A stretch of DNA of 31,238 nucleotides from an uncultured Candidatus Saccharibacteria bacterium (GCA_927910745.1 CAKMNX010000015.1:1-31238), one strand, 5' to 3'; numbered from the stretch's first letter, positions 1 to 7,090 are shown. Numbers and translations are program-made. The notes: a model not told the origin generated them from the sequence alone.

Positions 1-495
1 CCGCACAATCGTCGTGCGAAACTCGTGATCGACCCGGCTTCGGATGAGGTCGATGCTTTCCATAATCGCATCGGTGTCAATTGGCCGCGCGGCAATTTCT
101 ACGTACTTCTCCAGTGGCCCCTTAATATCCATTGCTACAAAGTCAAGCAATTGCTCATCCAGCATCTGGCGCAGCATCGCCGGGTGGGTCCCATTGGTAT
201 CGAGCTTGACGAGGAAACCGAGCTGCTTGATGGCCCGAATGAAGTCAGGTAAATCCTCACTCATCGTTGGTTCGCCACCACTGATCGCGACACCATCAAG
301 CAAGCCAACCCGCCGCGCAAGAAAATCAAGAATCTCCGCCTCAGGGATACAGCCAATATATTGCTCAGGCAAGACGAGTTCTGGATTATGGCAGTAACCG
401 CAGCGCATATTGCAGCCAATCAAGAAGACTGCCGCACAGGTGTGACCTGGGTAGTCGACTGTACTGAACTTTTGGATACCACCAATCTGAACCAT
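1..495 (-). CDS. nrdG: Anaerobic ribonucleotide reductase activating protein NrdG (radical SAM), 3' end cut by window edge
   Basis: Reading leftwards from an ATG at 495 the frame stays open for 165 codons to base 1, so the C-terminus is outside the window. The enzyme uses a [4Fe-4S] cluster and S-adenosylmethionine to place the glycyl radical on NrdD. The radical-SAM motif CNMRCGYC (C28-x3-C32-x2-C35) is preceded by FSTVDYPG, typical of NrdG-like activases, and followed by ISGGEPT, the SAM-contacting GGE motif. A second in-frame ATG at 501 touches the GGGAGG Shine-Dalgarno (502-507), so 495 with a 6-nt spacing is the better start. It lies 25 nt after the nrdD stop, so the two form an nrdD-nrdG operon. 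Family is clear; the specific role rests on the neighbour. Confidence 0.9.
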   Translation of the reverse strand, partial: MVQIGGIQKFSTVDYPGHTCAAVFLIGCNMRCGYCHNPELVLPEQYIGCIPEAEILDFLARRVGLLDGVAISGGEPTMSEDLPDFIRAIKQLGFLVKLDTNGTHPAMLRQMLDEQLLDFVAMDIKGPLEKYVEIAARPIDTDAIMESIDLIRSRVDHEFRTTIVR

Positions 496-520
496 CACCA
501 TCCTCCCTTCTTTCTATTAT

Positions 521-2629
521 TTAAGCATCGATTGTATCGGCTGCTTTGTCGTAGTGGTAGCGCAGCGCAAACTCTGCTTGCTTGCCCTTATTCCACTGCT
601 GCACCGGCCGCAAATAGCCCACCACCCGCGAATATATCTCACACGGCTCCTGGCACTGTGGGCACGCCTCGTGTTCCCCACGCAGGTAGCCATGATTCTT
701 GCAGACACTAAAGCTTGGACTGATCGTAAAGTATGGCAAGCGGTAATTATGACAGATCGTTCGCACGAGCCCTTTGAGCGTTGTAGGGTCATCCATTCGC
801 TCACCAAGAAAGAAGTGGATGACGGTGCCACCAGTATATTTGGTCTGCAATTCGTCTTGGAGATCAAGTAGCTCGAAGAGATCGTCGGTGTAATTGACCG
901 GCAAGTGAGTACTGTTGGTGTAGAACGGCGCTGGCACCGTGGCACCCGTGCCATTGGCAAAATGCGCTGTTTCTGGGTAGTCGCGCTGGTCAATCTGCGC
1001 CAGGCGGTAGGTCGTGCCTTCAGCTGGTGTTGCCTCAAGGTTGTAGTTATTGCCGGTTTCTTCTTGGAATTTCACGAGCGTCTCACGCATTAGATCGAGC
1101 GTTCGCTCGGCAAATTCCCGCCCTGCAGCCTGACCAATATCCGCGCCAAGGAGATTAAGCGCTGCCTCATTCATGCCAATGAGGCCAATTGTCGAGAAAT
1201 GATTCTTCCAGTATTCACCAAAGCGCCGCTTGATATCGCGTAGATAAAACTTGGTATAGGGGTAGAGGTTGGCATCGGTTAGGCGCTCGAGTGTTTTGCG
1301 CTTAACTTCGAGGCTATCACGCGCTTGCTCCATCAGGTGGACGAGGCCAGCCCGAAACGCTGCTTCGTCACTCGACTTCAGTGCCAAGCGGGGCAGGTTA
1401 ATCGTCACCACACCAACTGACCCCGTCATTGGGTTACTCCCAAACAGGCCACCACCACGATACTCCAGTTGACGATTATCAATCCTCAGACGGCAGCACA
1501 TACTACGCGCGTCTTCTGGGCTCATATCACTATTCACAAAGTTGCTAAAGTATGGAATGCCGTATTTTGCACTGGCTTCCCACAGGTTGTCAATCACAGG
1601 ATTATCCCAGTCGAAATCAGCCGTAATATTATACGTCGGAATCGGAAAAGTAAAGACCCGTCCGTTGGCATCACCCTCCGTCATCACCTCAAGCAGTGCC
1701 CGATTGAAGGTATTCATCTCATCCTGGTAGTCGCCGTAGTTGCTCTCTTGTATCTCTCCACCGATAATCACTGGTGTGCCTGCCATATGCTTAGGACATT
1801 CGAGGTCAAGCGTGATGTTCGTAAACGGCGTTTGGAAGCCAACACGCGTCGGCACATTAACATTAAAGATGAATTCTTGCAGCACCTGCTTCACCTCATC
1901 GTACGTTAGTCCATCTGCTCGAATAAACGGCGCGAGCAAGGTGTCGAAGTTGCTAAAGGCTTGAGCACCAGCTGCCTCGCCCTGCAGTGTGTAGAAATAG
2001 TTCACGACCTGGCCGAGTGCCGTGCGAAAATGTCGGGCTGGCTTACACGAAATCTTGTTTGGCACACCAGTGAAACCCTGCCGGAGCAGATCCATTAAGT
2101 CCCAGCCCACACAATACACACTCACAAGGTTAAGATCGTGAATATGGAGGTCACCGGACCGATGAAGGCGACCAATCTCTGGGCTGTAGATTTTGTTTAG
2201 CCAGTAGGTTTTGCTCACCTCACTTGAGATATAGTTGTTGAGCCCCTGGAGGCTATAGCCCATGTTGGAATTCTCATTAACCCGCCAGTCAAGCTTGAGC
2301 AAATATTGGTCAATCAGGTCAACATGCGCACTCGCAGCAATCTCGCGCAGCTTTTGATGCTGATCGCGATAAATAATGTACGCCTTGGCGGTCTTTTTAT
2401 ATGGCGAGCGCAGCAAGGTATCCTCCACCGCATCCTGCATCTGCTCTACGGTGAGTGTATCATCCGCTATAGTCTGCCGCGCCTGGGTAATCGCCGCCTG
2501 AGCTAACTGATAAGCCTCTTCCTCAGCAAACTCACCTGTCTCCAGACCAGCTCGTTCGATTGCTGCCATAATTTTTGTGTCGTCAAATGCCACGATGCGC
2601 CCATCGCGTTTGGTAATTGTGTGATACAT
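521..2629 (-). CDS. nrdD: Anaerobic ribonucleoside-triphosphate reductase NrdD
   Basis: Oxygen-sensitive class III reductase, 702 aa, which makes dNTPs from NTPs using a glycyl radical. An N-terminal ATP-cone (about residues 1-95, starting MYHTITKRDGRIVAFDD) is the allosteric nucleotide site. The C-terminus carries RVVGY with the radical Gly at 671, and just before it Cys 643, 656, 659 and 663, the expected zinc site. A Cys in the motif YCVGWDL in the barrel is a candidate active-site cysteine. The frame is open upstream to 2734, but ATG 2629 is chosen because AAGGGAGGG (2632-2640) precedes it and the ATP-cone begins there; the extra 35 residues would overlap the promoter and operator. Cotranscribed with nrdG and probably under NrdR control. 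Confidence 0.95.
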   Translation of the reverse strand: MYHTITKRDGRIVAFDDTKIMAAIERAGLETGEFAEEEAYQLAQAAITQARQTIADDTLTVEQMQDAVEDTLLRSPYKKTAKAYIIYRDQHQKLREIAASAHVDLIDQYLLKLDWRVNENSNMGYSLQGLNNYISSEVSKTYWLNKIYSPEIGRLHRSGDLHIHDLNLVSVYCVGWDLMDLLRQGFTGVPNKISCKPARHFRTALGQVVNYFYTLQGEAAGAQAFSNFDTLLAPFIRADGLTYDEVKQVLQEFIFNVNVPTRVGFQTPFTNITLDLECPKHMAGTPVIIGGEIQESNYGDYQDEMNTFNRALLEVMTEGDANGRVFTFPIPTYNITADFDWDNPVIDNLWEASAKYGIPYFSNFVNSDMSPEDARSMCCRLRIDNRQLEYRGGGLFGSNPMTGSVGVVTINLPRLALKSSDEAAFRAGLVHLMEQARDSLEVKRKTLERLTDANLYPYTKFYLRDIKRRFGEYWKNHFSTIGLIGMNEAALNLLGADIGQAAGREFAERTLDLMRETLVKFQEETGNNYNLEATPAEGTTYRLAQIDQRDYPETAHFANGTGATVPAPFYTNSTHLPVNYTDDLFELLDLQDELQTKYTGGTVIHFFLGERMDDPTTLKGLVRTICHNYRLPYFTISPSFSVCKNHGYLRGEHEACPQCQEPCEIYSRVVGYLRPVQQWNKGKQAEFALRYHYDKAADTIDA

Positions 2630-2644
2630 ATCCCTCCCTTTACT

Positions 2645-2671
2645 TGCCGTGGCAGCACGCGCGCCACGGCA
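2645..2671 (-). other. Stem-loop in the nrdD 5' leader
   Basis: A perfect 9-bp stem (2645-2653 with 2663-2671, TGCCGTGGC and its complement) with a 9-nt loop sits in the nrdD leader, 4 nt upstream of the Shine-Dalgarno. There is no U-tract, so it is not a terminator. It could stabilise the mRNA end or affect initiation; the function is not known. Confidence 0.5.
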
Positions 2672-2727
2672 TGAGTGTTTATCCTTGTTTTTTATGATTG
2701 TGCAAGCATCGATTACTAGTGTTACAG

Positions 2728-2781
2728 ACACCATATATAGCGCTTACTATGCACTATACTACTCTATATACTGTGGGTCAA
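2728..2781 (-). promoter_or_regulatory. nrdDG promoter with two NrdR-like boxes
   Basis: On the minus strand there is TTGACC (2776-2781), a 17-nt spacer and TATAGT (2753-2758). Two 16-bp sequences resemble the NrdR box acaCwAtATaTwGtgt, each matching about 13 of 16 positions: 2761-2776, inside the promoter spacer, and 2728-2743, just past the predicted start near 2746. They are 33 bp apart, about three helical turns, as is usual for paired NrdR boxes. NrdR is a known repressor of ribonucleotide reductase genes; its gene is not in the window, so the regulator is inferred. Confidence 0.7.
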
Positions 2782-2955
2782 GCGTAATATTCACAACCGA
2801 TACGCTGGCACGACCTCTGTTATATGAAGCATGTGACTGTGGTCGGAGCAATTTGTTGTTATTTTTATTCAGCAACACCGCAACCCACCAAAAGTCGATC
2901 AATCACAGAGCCTCTACATTCAATATAAAGCGCAGCCCTGACAAACTACGCGCTA

Positions 2956-2984
2956 TTGATCCACCTTCGCAAGCATGGTACAAT
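2956..2984 (+). promoter_or_regulatory. tRNA-Gln promoter
   Basis: TTGATC (2956-2961), 17-nt spacer, TACAAT (2979-2984) with an extended -10 TG at 2976-2977. The predicted start near 2991 is about 14 nt before the tRNA. The stretch 2782-2955 between this and the nrdD promoter shows nothing coding. Confidence 0.7.
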
Positions 2985-3004
2985 ACGGAGGCGCCACGCA
3001 GTGA

Positions 3005-3074
3005 TGGGCCGTCGCCAAGTGGTAAGGCACCAGGTTTTGGTCCTGGCATTCGGGGTTCGAATCCTCCGGCCCAG
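3005..3074 (+). tRNA. tRNA-Gln (UUG)
   Basis: Cloverleaf with acceptor TGGGCCG (3005-3011) pairing CGGCCCA (3067-3073) and discriminator G3074. The D-arm runs from 3014 to 3028. The anticodon stem CCAGG/CCTGG encloses loop TTTTGGT with anticodon TTG, so it reads CAA. The T-loop TTCGAAT (3056-3062) is normal. The T-stem has only four pairs, GGGG with CCTC, if the acceptor keeps seven pairs; alternatively there is a C-C mismatch at 49-65. CCA is not encoded exactly: GCCC follows. The sequence otherwise follows bacterial tRNA-Gln closely. Confidence 0.88.
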
Positions 3075-3092
3075 CCCATATAGCACATGCAT

Positions 3093-3119
3093 CAACCCAC
3101 CTTTTGGAGGGTTGTTTTT
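3093..3119 (+). terminator. Terminator of tRNA-Gln
   Basis: Stem CAACCC (3093-3098) with GGGTTG (3109-3114), plus an inner CC/GG around TTTT, then TTTTT. It lies 18 nt after the tRNA. Confidence 0.8.
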
Positions 3120-3197
3120 ATATAAAAGAAAGCCAAATAAACCAGAAACGTCTTTGCTTTGTATGCTCGCAGCACGTGAGAAAAGCGCGAAGCCTTA

Positions 3198-3227
3198 CTA
3201 CTCGAATGTTATATCACATTCGAGTAG
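3198..3227. repeat. Perfect 12-bp inverted repeat without a T-tract
   Basis: CTACTCGAATGT (3198-3209) and its exact complement (3216-3227) are separated by 6 nt. Neither strand has a T-run after it, so it is unlikely to be an intrinsic terminator. It lies between the converging ends of tRNA-Gln and the membrane protein gene. Possible protein site or mRNA 3' stabiliser. Nothing else is visible in 3120-3278. Confidence 0.6.
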
Positions 3228-3278
3228 AAGAGGGGTCAACAACAATAATCAAATAAACCTGTAAGGTATTATTTTACA

Positions 3279-3764
3279 TTATGCTTCGTTTGCTTCGCGT
3301 ACCACAAGCACTGCCGCCAGACCAACCAGACCCGTAAATGCTACCGTCCACCAGCCATTGAGTAGTGGTAAGGTCACCCCAAAGAGGCCCGATTCACTCA
3401 TTGGTACAGCTAAAAAGCACCACAGTGCCATACCAAACCATACTGCGCTCACGACAAGTAAACATGCCTGCGAAACACGGCGTGACCCTCGCGACATATC
3501 CATCGAGAGCAAAAATGGCAAACTACCGAGCTCGAGCAGCGGCAATAAGCCAGCCAAGAGAGCAGCCATTATGCCCCCGCCAGCCACATGCCACCCGCTC
3601 GTGATATCGACAAACTTCTCAAAAGTAAAGAGCTGCGTGATGATCAAAAACGTCACGACGATACCAAGCGCAAGACGCCGCCAATACGCAGGATCGCGCC
3701 GTAAATGCTCTGGAAAAATCGCCTGAAATAACCCAAGCCAAAAATGAATCATACGCTGCTTCAT
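3279..3764 (-). CDS. Hypothetical four-helix membrane protein
   Basis: 161 aa, not recognised as a named family. Four hydrophobic segments at about 32-48, 63-87, 99-121 and 132-155 are linked by short loops, with Arg-rich turns after the first 20 residues and near residue 94, which favours both ends in the cytoplasm. It has no signal peptide and no catalytic motif that I can see. The ATG at 3764 has AAGG only 2 nt upstream; an in-frame ATG at 3752 would have that AAGG 14 nt away, so the start is uncertain by four residues. It follows trmD on the same strand but is separated by about 200 nt that may hold an RNA on the other strand. Confidence 0.7.
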   Translation of the reverse strand: MKQRMIHFWLGLFQAIFPEHLRRDPAYWRRLALGIVVTFLIITQLFTFEKFVDITSGWHVAGGGIMAALLAGLLPLLELGSLPFLLSMDMSRGSRRVSQACLLVVSAVWFGMALWCFLAVPMSESGLFGVTLPLLNGWWTVAFTGLVGLAAVLVVREANEA

Positions 3765-3807
3765 AACCTTATCATATCAGATATTACCCTGTTTTACACG
3801 CATTTCC

Positions 3808-3836
3808 TTGCACTTGTGCCACATGTTCGCTACTAT
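3808..3836 (+). promoter_or_regulatory. Plus-strand promoter of a possible small RNA
   Basis: TTGCAC (3808-3813), 17-nt spacer, TACTAT (3831-3836). It points away from the membrane protein gene and towards no open reading frame. A 7-bp inverted repeat, GTTCGCT (3825-3831) and AGCGAAC (3843-3849), straddles the -10 box. Confidence 0.5.
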
Positions 3837-3841
3837 AGAGG

Positions 3842-3955
3842 GAGCGAACGTTACAAACATAAACATTTTTATACATACTTGTATCAGTCGCTCTCCGATA
3901 TATCCACCACAACAGAACGCCCGAGTGCTTATAGCATGCTCGGGTGTTTCTTTTG
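3842..3955 (+). ncRNA. Candidate structured small RNA, about 110 nt
   Basis: A predicted transcript starts near 3843, 7 nt after the -10 box. The 5' half folds as nested stems: GAGCGA (3842-3847) with TCGCTC (3888-3893), TACAA (3852-3856) with TTGTA (3879-3883), and ATAAA (3859-3863) with TTTAT (3868-3872). A linker is followed by a hairpin with CCCGAG (3920-3925) and CTCGGG (3939-3944) and then TGTTTCTTTT. It has none of the SRP RNA GGAA/AGCAG, 6S or tmRNA features I would expect. Alternatively the 3' hairpin is only the trmD terminator, although its tail on the trmD side is poor in U. No close family recognised. Confidence 0.4.
3920..3955 (+). terminator. Hairpin with T-rich tail, possibly bidirectional
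   Basis: CCCGAG/CTCGGG stem with inner TGCT/AGCA, then TGTTTCTTTT on the plus strand. It lies about 22 nt after the trmD stop, so it could also end trmD, although the minus-strand tail has fewer Ts and no clean run. Confidence 0.6.
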
Positions 3956-3966
3956 TGCGTACAGGG

Positions 3967-4623
3967 CTAGTCATCTACTGGGAGCGAATGCTCTGCACGC
4001 CAAGCCGCAATGTTGCCGTGGTGACCACTGAGCAATACCTCTGGTACCGCCATCCCCTGCCACACCTCTGGACGCGTGTATTGCGGAAACTCCAGTGTCT
4101 GACCATCGCTAAAGCTCTCAATCGCTGCGCTCATCTCACCACCAAGGACGCCAGGGATCAGTCGCACAATCGAGTCGATAATCGTCATCGCGGGCAGCTC
4201 ACCACCAGTCAGGACATAGTCACCCACTCGGAGCGCTTGGTCAACCACCTGCATAATTCGCTCGTCGTACCCTTCGTAACGCCCACAGATGAATATGTAA
4301 CCATGGTTGGTTTGGCTATACTGCTGCGCAAGCGCCTGATTCCATCGTTGGCCCCGCGGCGTCATGATGAGCACTTTGGCAGTCGGGTCGCGCTCTTTGG
4401 CGTGCTGCACCGCCCGCCAGAGTGGCTCAACGCGTAGTAGCATACCATCGCCACCGCCGTACGGTGTATCGTCGACCGTTCGGCGAGGACCAAGTCCAAA
4501 TTGGCGCAGATCAATCGTCGTCAGCTCCACTAAGCCTCGCTGCTGCGCCTTCCACAGCATTGAAGCCTCAAACACGCCAGAAAACATCTCCGGAAACAGG
4601 CTAATCACTTGGAATTTTTTCAT
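3967..4623 (-). CDS. trmD: tRNA (guanine-N1)-methyltransferase TrmD
   Basis: 218 aa. Methylates G37 next to the anticodon using SAM, preventing frameshifting. The SPOUT trefoil-knot motifs are visible: PYGGGDG (54-60), GRYEGYDERI (114-123) and YVLTGGELP (136-144), followed by the catalytic Asp150 in IIDSIVRLIPG. It begins MKKFQVISLFPEMF, typical of the family. AGGAG lies just upstream of ATG 4623. In many bacteria trmD sits with rpsP, khpA and rimM; here rpsP and khpA are close by on the same strand, rimM is absent, and a plus-strand gene lies between. The usual length is about 230-245 aa, so the C-terminal domain is slightly short but complete. Confidence 0.96.
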   Translation of the reverse strand: MKKFQVISLFPEMFSGVFEASMLWKAQQRGLVELTTIDLRQFGLGPRRTVDDTPYGGGDGMLLRVEPLWRAVQHAKERDPTAKVLIMTPRGQRWNQALAQQYSQTNHGYIFICGRYEGYDERIMQVVDQALRVGDYVLTGGELPAMTIIDSIVRLIPGVLGGEMSAAIESFSDGQTLEFPQYTRPEVWQGMAVPEVLLSGHHGNIAAWRAEHSLPVDD

Positions 4624-4685
4624 CTCTCCTAGTGTAGCAAATTACCGCAGCACCGTCTAACAGATACTGCGAGAGATTCAGGTCT

Positions 4686-4714
4686 TTACGCTTATGTTTT
4701 TTATTTGTTATACT
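4686..4714 (+). promoter_or_regulatory. Promoter giving a leaderless or near-leaderless mRNA
   Basis: TTACGC (4686-4691), 17-nt spacer, TATACT (4709-4714) with an extended -10 TG at 4706-4707. The ATG at 4724 is 9 nt after the -10 box, so the leader would be 0-4 nt. No Shine-Dalgarno is present. Confidence 0.55.
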
Positions 4715-4723
4715 GGTTATGCT

Positions 4724-5050
4724 ATGGATTTTGGATCGGAGACAGATAACACTACCGCGCAGCGCCTCGAGCTATCGAGCCGGCGTACGACTATCACGCC
4801 GCTCAACGAGAATATTACCCTCGAGCAGTTCGACGGTGAAGCAGCGGTGTCTCGACATCTTGTGGAGCCAGCGATTGCCAATATCTCGATTGACACCGAA
4901 GCCACCCGCCACGATCCACGCCATACTCACGGCTACAATCCACCAAGGTACCAACCCCATTATGGTTTACTGATTGTGATCATTGGCATCTTACTTTTGC
5001 TTATTGCCGGTATTGCTGGCCTGACGAATATTTTGAGCCGGTTGCGGTAG
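4724..5050 (+). CDS. Small tail-anchored membrane protein, hypothetical
   Basis: 108 aa from ATG 4724 (MDFGSETDNT). An upstream in-frame ATG at 4694 would start before the promoter -10 and is rejected. A polar N-terminal region of about 80 residues rich in Thr, Asp, Glu and His is followed by one strong hydrophobic helix (about 81-100, LLIVIIGILLLLIAG) and a short basic end, which is a tail-anchored layout. No family recognised. It stands alone on the plus strand between trmD and khpA and converges on the khpA terminator. Confidence 0.65.
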   Translation: MDFGSETDNTTAQRLELSSRRTTITPLNENITLEQFDGEAAVSRHLVEPAIANISIDTEATRHDPRHTHGYNPPRYQPHYGLLIVIIGILLLLIAGIAGLTNILSRLR

Positions 5051-5177
5051 TATATGAGAGCCTTTTTGGCGTCACTCGCTCACTCACTACGTCATCCGGA
5101 TAGCATATAAAACTTGTTGTTATATAAGCTCATACAGCTACCACTTTAGTCTCTGCTACGCTATACATTCATCCAAC

Positions 5178-5203
5178 AAAAAAACTGCCTCCACAGCAGT
5201 TTT
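5178..5203 (-). terminator. Terminator downstream of khpA
   Basis: Perfect 8-bp stem AAAACTGC (5181-5188) with GCAGTTTT (5196-5203) and, on the minus strand, a run of seven Ts. It lies about 85 nt after the khpA stop; the intervening 5210-5289 can form CAAACC/GGTTTG inside GCTCT/AGAGC. The plus-strand side has TTTT, so it may also end the gene at 4724. Nothing visible in 5051-5170. Confidence 0.8.
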
Positions 5204-5289
5204 CTTGTACAAATAAGGCTCTCAAACCTTGTTGGTTTGCTCGCAAAGAGCGTTTATTTTTCTCGCAGTTCGTTTCTGAACTGGTTGTA

Positions 5290-5670
5290 TTATATATCAA
5301 GGTCGTCGAGTTCTGCAAGCTCTTGGCGAGACTTTTTTGCAAAATCCGATTCGCTCTCATCATCGTTATCCACTGTATCAGTGGTTAAGTTATCCACAGA
5401 CTGAGATGCTGCGGTGTGTGGCTCATCATTATTCACCACCTTAAGGTTGTAGCGAGCACTGTTCTTTGTGCCAAGCGCGCGCAGCAAGGTACGTAAACTC
5501 TGCGCCGTACTGCCCCGCCGGCCAATCACACGGCCGAGATCTTCCGGGTTGACGGTGAGTGTCAATAAAACACCCTTCTCGTCGATCACCCGATCGACCA
5601 CCACGTCGTCTGGATGTTCCACCAGCGACTTTACGACATATTCGACAAACTGTTGATCAATTGTCGCCAT
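5290..5670 (-). CDS. khpA: KH-domain RNA-binding protein KhpA (YlqC family)
   Basis: 126 aa. The first 80 residues are a KH domain with the GRVIGRRG loop (GxxG) that grips single-stranded RNA. In other bacteria KhpA pairs with KhpB and affects cell division and mRNA stability. The final 45 residues (SQSVDNLTTDTVDNDDESES onward) are an acidic, low-complexity tail that the usual 75-85-aa proteins lack. ATG 5670 is preceded by AAGGAGG at an unusually long distance of about 15 nt. It lies next to rpsP, its usual neighbour, but has its own promoter because the rpsP terminator separates them. Confidence 0.9.
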   Translation of the reverse strand: MATIDQQFVEYVVKSLVEHPDDVVVDRVIDEKGVLLTLTVNPEDLGRVIGRRGSTAQSLRTLLRALGTKNSARYNLKVVNNDEPHTAASQSVDNLTTDTVDNDDESESDFAKKSRQELAELDDLDI

Positions 5671-5726
5671 AGCTTTCTTCTTTCCCTCCTTATGCTGTCA
5701 TTCAGATTTATTGTGATTGTGCTTTC

Positions 5727-5755
5727 ATTGTAGCATACCGGCTGGATTCTACCAA
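5727..5755 (-). promoter_or_regulatory. khpA promoter
   Basis: Minus strand TTGGTA (5750-5755), 17-nt spacer, TACAAT (5727-5732) with an extended -10 TGC. The start near 5720 gives a leader of about 50 nt. Confidence 0.7.
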
Positions 5756-5841
5756 AATACGACGCGCGGTTAGGTGCTGAGTCGTCTGACCCTTCTACTA
5801 GCCTTGTCCTGGAGAACGCGTAAAATATTACCGATAATTAC

Positions 5842-5870
5842 AAAACTGCTCCACAATACGTGGAGCAGTT
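5842..5870 (-). terminator. rpsP terminator
   Basis: Perfect 11-bp stem AACTGCTCCAC (5844-5854) with its complement (5860-5870), 5-nt loop, and TTTT then TAATTA on the minus strand, 26 nt after the rpsP stop. Confidence 0.85.
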
Positions 5871-5896
5871 GATGTACTTGTACTAGGGGGGTCGCT

Positions 5897-6232
5897 TTAG
5901 GCGTCTGCTTCTTCCTTCGGCTGGTGCTTACGCAGCTTCTCTGGGTTGCGGACTGCCTTGTGCTTGTCGCCAGCGGGCTGCTTGACCCACTTTGGCAATG
6001 ATACACCAGCAGCAGCCAGTAGTTTGACCACACGTGGCGTTGGTTGGGCACCATTATCAAGATACTTTTGGGCAAGCTCGGTATTGATATGAGCCTCTTT
6101 GGTGTGCGGGTTGTAGTTGCCAACATAGGCCACTACACGGCCGCTTGATGGGTGGCGCTGAGCCTCTTGTACGGCGAGCCGGTACACTGGGTAGGCTTTG
6201 CGGCCAAGACGTTGCAAACGAATTGCGAGCAT
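5897..6232 (-). CDS. rpsP: 30S ribosomal protein S16
   Basis: 111 aa. Small-subunit protein that binds 16S rRNA early in assembly. It begins MLAIRLQRLGRKAYPVYRLA and contains VAYVGNYNPHTKE, both diagnostic of bS16, followed by an Ala/Lys-rich tail. The length is slightly above the usual 80-90 aa because of the charged C-terminus. AAGGAAG precedes ATG 6232. Its own promoter and terminator make it a single-gene unit, unlike the common rpsP-rimM-trmD operon. Confidence 0.97.
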   Translation of the reverse strand: MLAIRLQRLGRKAYPVYRLAVQEAQRHPSSGRVVAYVGNYNPHTKEAHINTELAQKYLDNGAQPTPRVVKLLAAAGVSLPKWVKQPAGDKHKAVRNPEKLRKHQPKEEADA

Positions 6233-6283
6233 AAATAAAACTTCCTTTTCTTGACTTATATTTGCGTTAGTTCGTTCTGTACA

Positions 6284-6312
6284 AGTCTACACTGTTTGGC
6301 TGGCGATGTCAA
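6284..6312 (-). promoter_or_regulatory. rpsP promoter
   Basis: Minus strand consensus TTGACA (6307-6312), 17-nt spacer, TAGACT (6284-6289). The strongest -35 in the window, fitting a ribosomal protein gene. Confidence 0.8.
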
Positions 6313-6331
6313 TTTGTTGCTTATCTGCAGG

Positions 6332-7090
6332 TCAAAACTTGTCTGAGCTCTTGGCTGACTCTTCTGTCTTCTCTGTTTGAGTCTCTTGCTGCTGGTAGGC
6401 TGCCAGAGCAGCGCGAGCGGCCTTTTGCTGGGCGGTCTGCTTGCTAGGGCCAGTGCCGCGGCCCATCAGCCGATCATTGACAAAGACACCAAGCGTGAAG
6501 GTTTTGTCGTGGTCAGGGCCATCCTCCGCCAAGACACGATACACCGGCGTAGCACTGTCGATTCGTTGGCTCACCTCTTGTAGATGACTCTTGGGGTCGC
6601 GCCACGAGCCATCGGCTAGGATGGCATCAAGCTTACTAATGGTATACTTGGCAATAAACTCGGCTGCCGCCTCATAGCCTCGTTCCAGGTAGATCGAGCC
6701 AATCACGGCTTCATACGCATTAGCCAGAATCTGCCGGTGCGCTCGCTTACTGCCATGCTTCTCACCTCGGCTCATCCGGATGAGCGAACCATAGCCGAGC
6801 GCTTCACCCGAGTCGGCATTACTCTCAGTATTGACCAGCGCTGCGCGCCAGCTCGTCAGGATACCCTCTGGCTCGGCATAGTGTTGGTAGAGATAGTCGG
6901 TTACCGCAAGTTCCAGCACAGCATCGCCCAAGAACTCGAGGCGCTCGTTGTGCTCAGTAACGGATTTTTTGTGTTCATTGACATAACTGCGGTGGGTGAG
7001 TGCAGTGATTAAGAGCTGAATATCGCGATATTCAAACCCGAGCACTTGCTGCGCCCACGCTTGATACGGGCCAGTTGGCATGCCAGACAT
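6332..7090 (-). CDS. rnc: Ribonuclease III
   Basis: 252 aa. Cuts double-stranded RNA, including rRNA precursors. The signature NERLEFLGDAVLE (48-60) carries the catalytic Glu52 and Asp56; the second metal motif is ANAYEAVIG with Glu127, where the position of E. coli Asp114 is Asn124. A double-stranded RNA-binding domain occupies about 165-235 (KSHLQEVSQ to QQKAARAALAAY). The last 17 residues are a charged tail. AAAGGAG precedes ATG 7090, 23 nt after the Nudix gene stop, so it is the last gene of the rpmF-nusB-nudix-rnc run. Confidence 0.96.
   Translation of the reverse strand: MSGMPTGPYQAWAQQVLGFEYRDIQLLITALTHRSYVNEHKKSVTEHNERLEFLGDAVLELAVTDYLYQHYAEPEGILTSWRAALVNTESNADSGEALGYGSLIRMSRGEKHGSKRAHRQILANAYEAVIGSIYLERGYEAAAEFIAKYTISKLDAILADGSWRDPKSHLQEVSQRIDSATPVYRVLAEDGPDHDKTFTLGVFVNDRLMGRGTGPSKQTAQQKAARAALAAYQQQETQTEKTEESAKSSDKF

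Noticed and set aside
2630..2734. Longer start for nrdD at 2734
   Set aside because: It would place the start upstream of the transcript start and within the operator; a strong Shine-Dalgarno and the ATP-cone begin at 2629.
3808..4437. 209-codon plus-strand frame over trmD
   Set aside because: It is antisense to the clear trmD gene and has no recognisable features.
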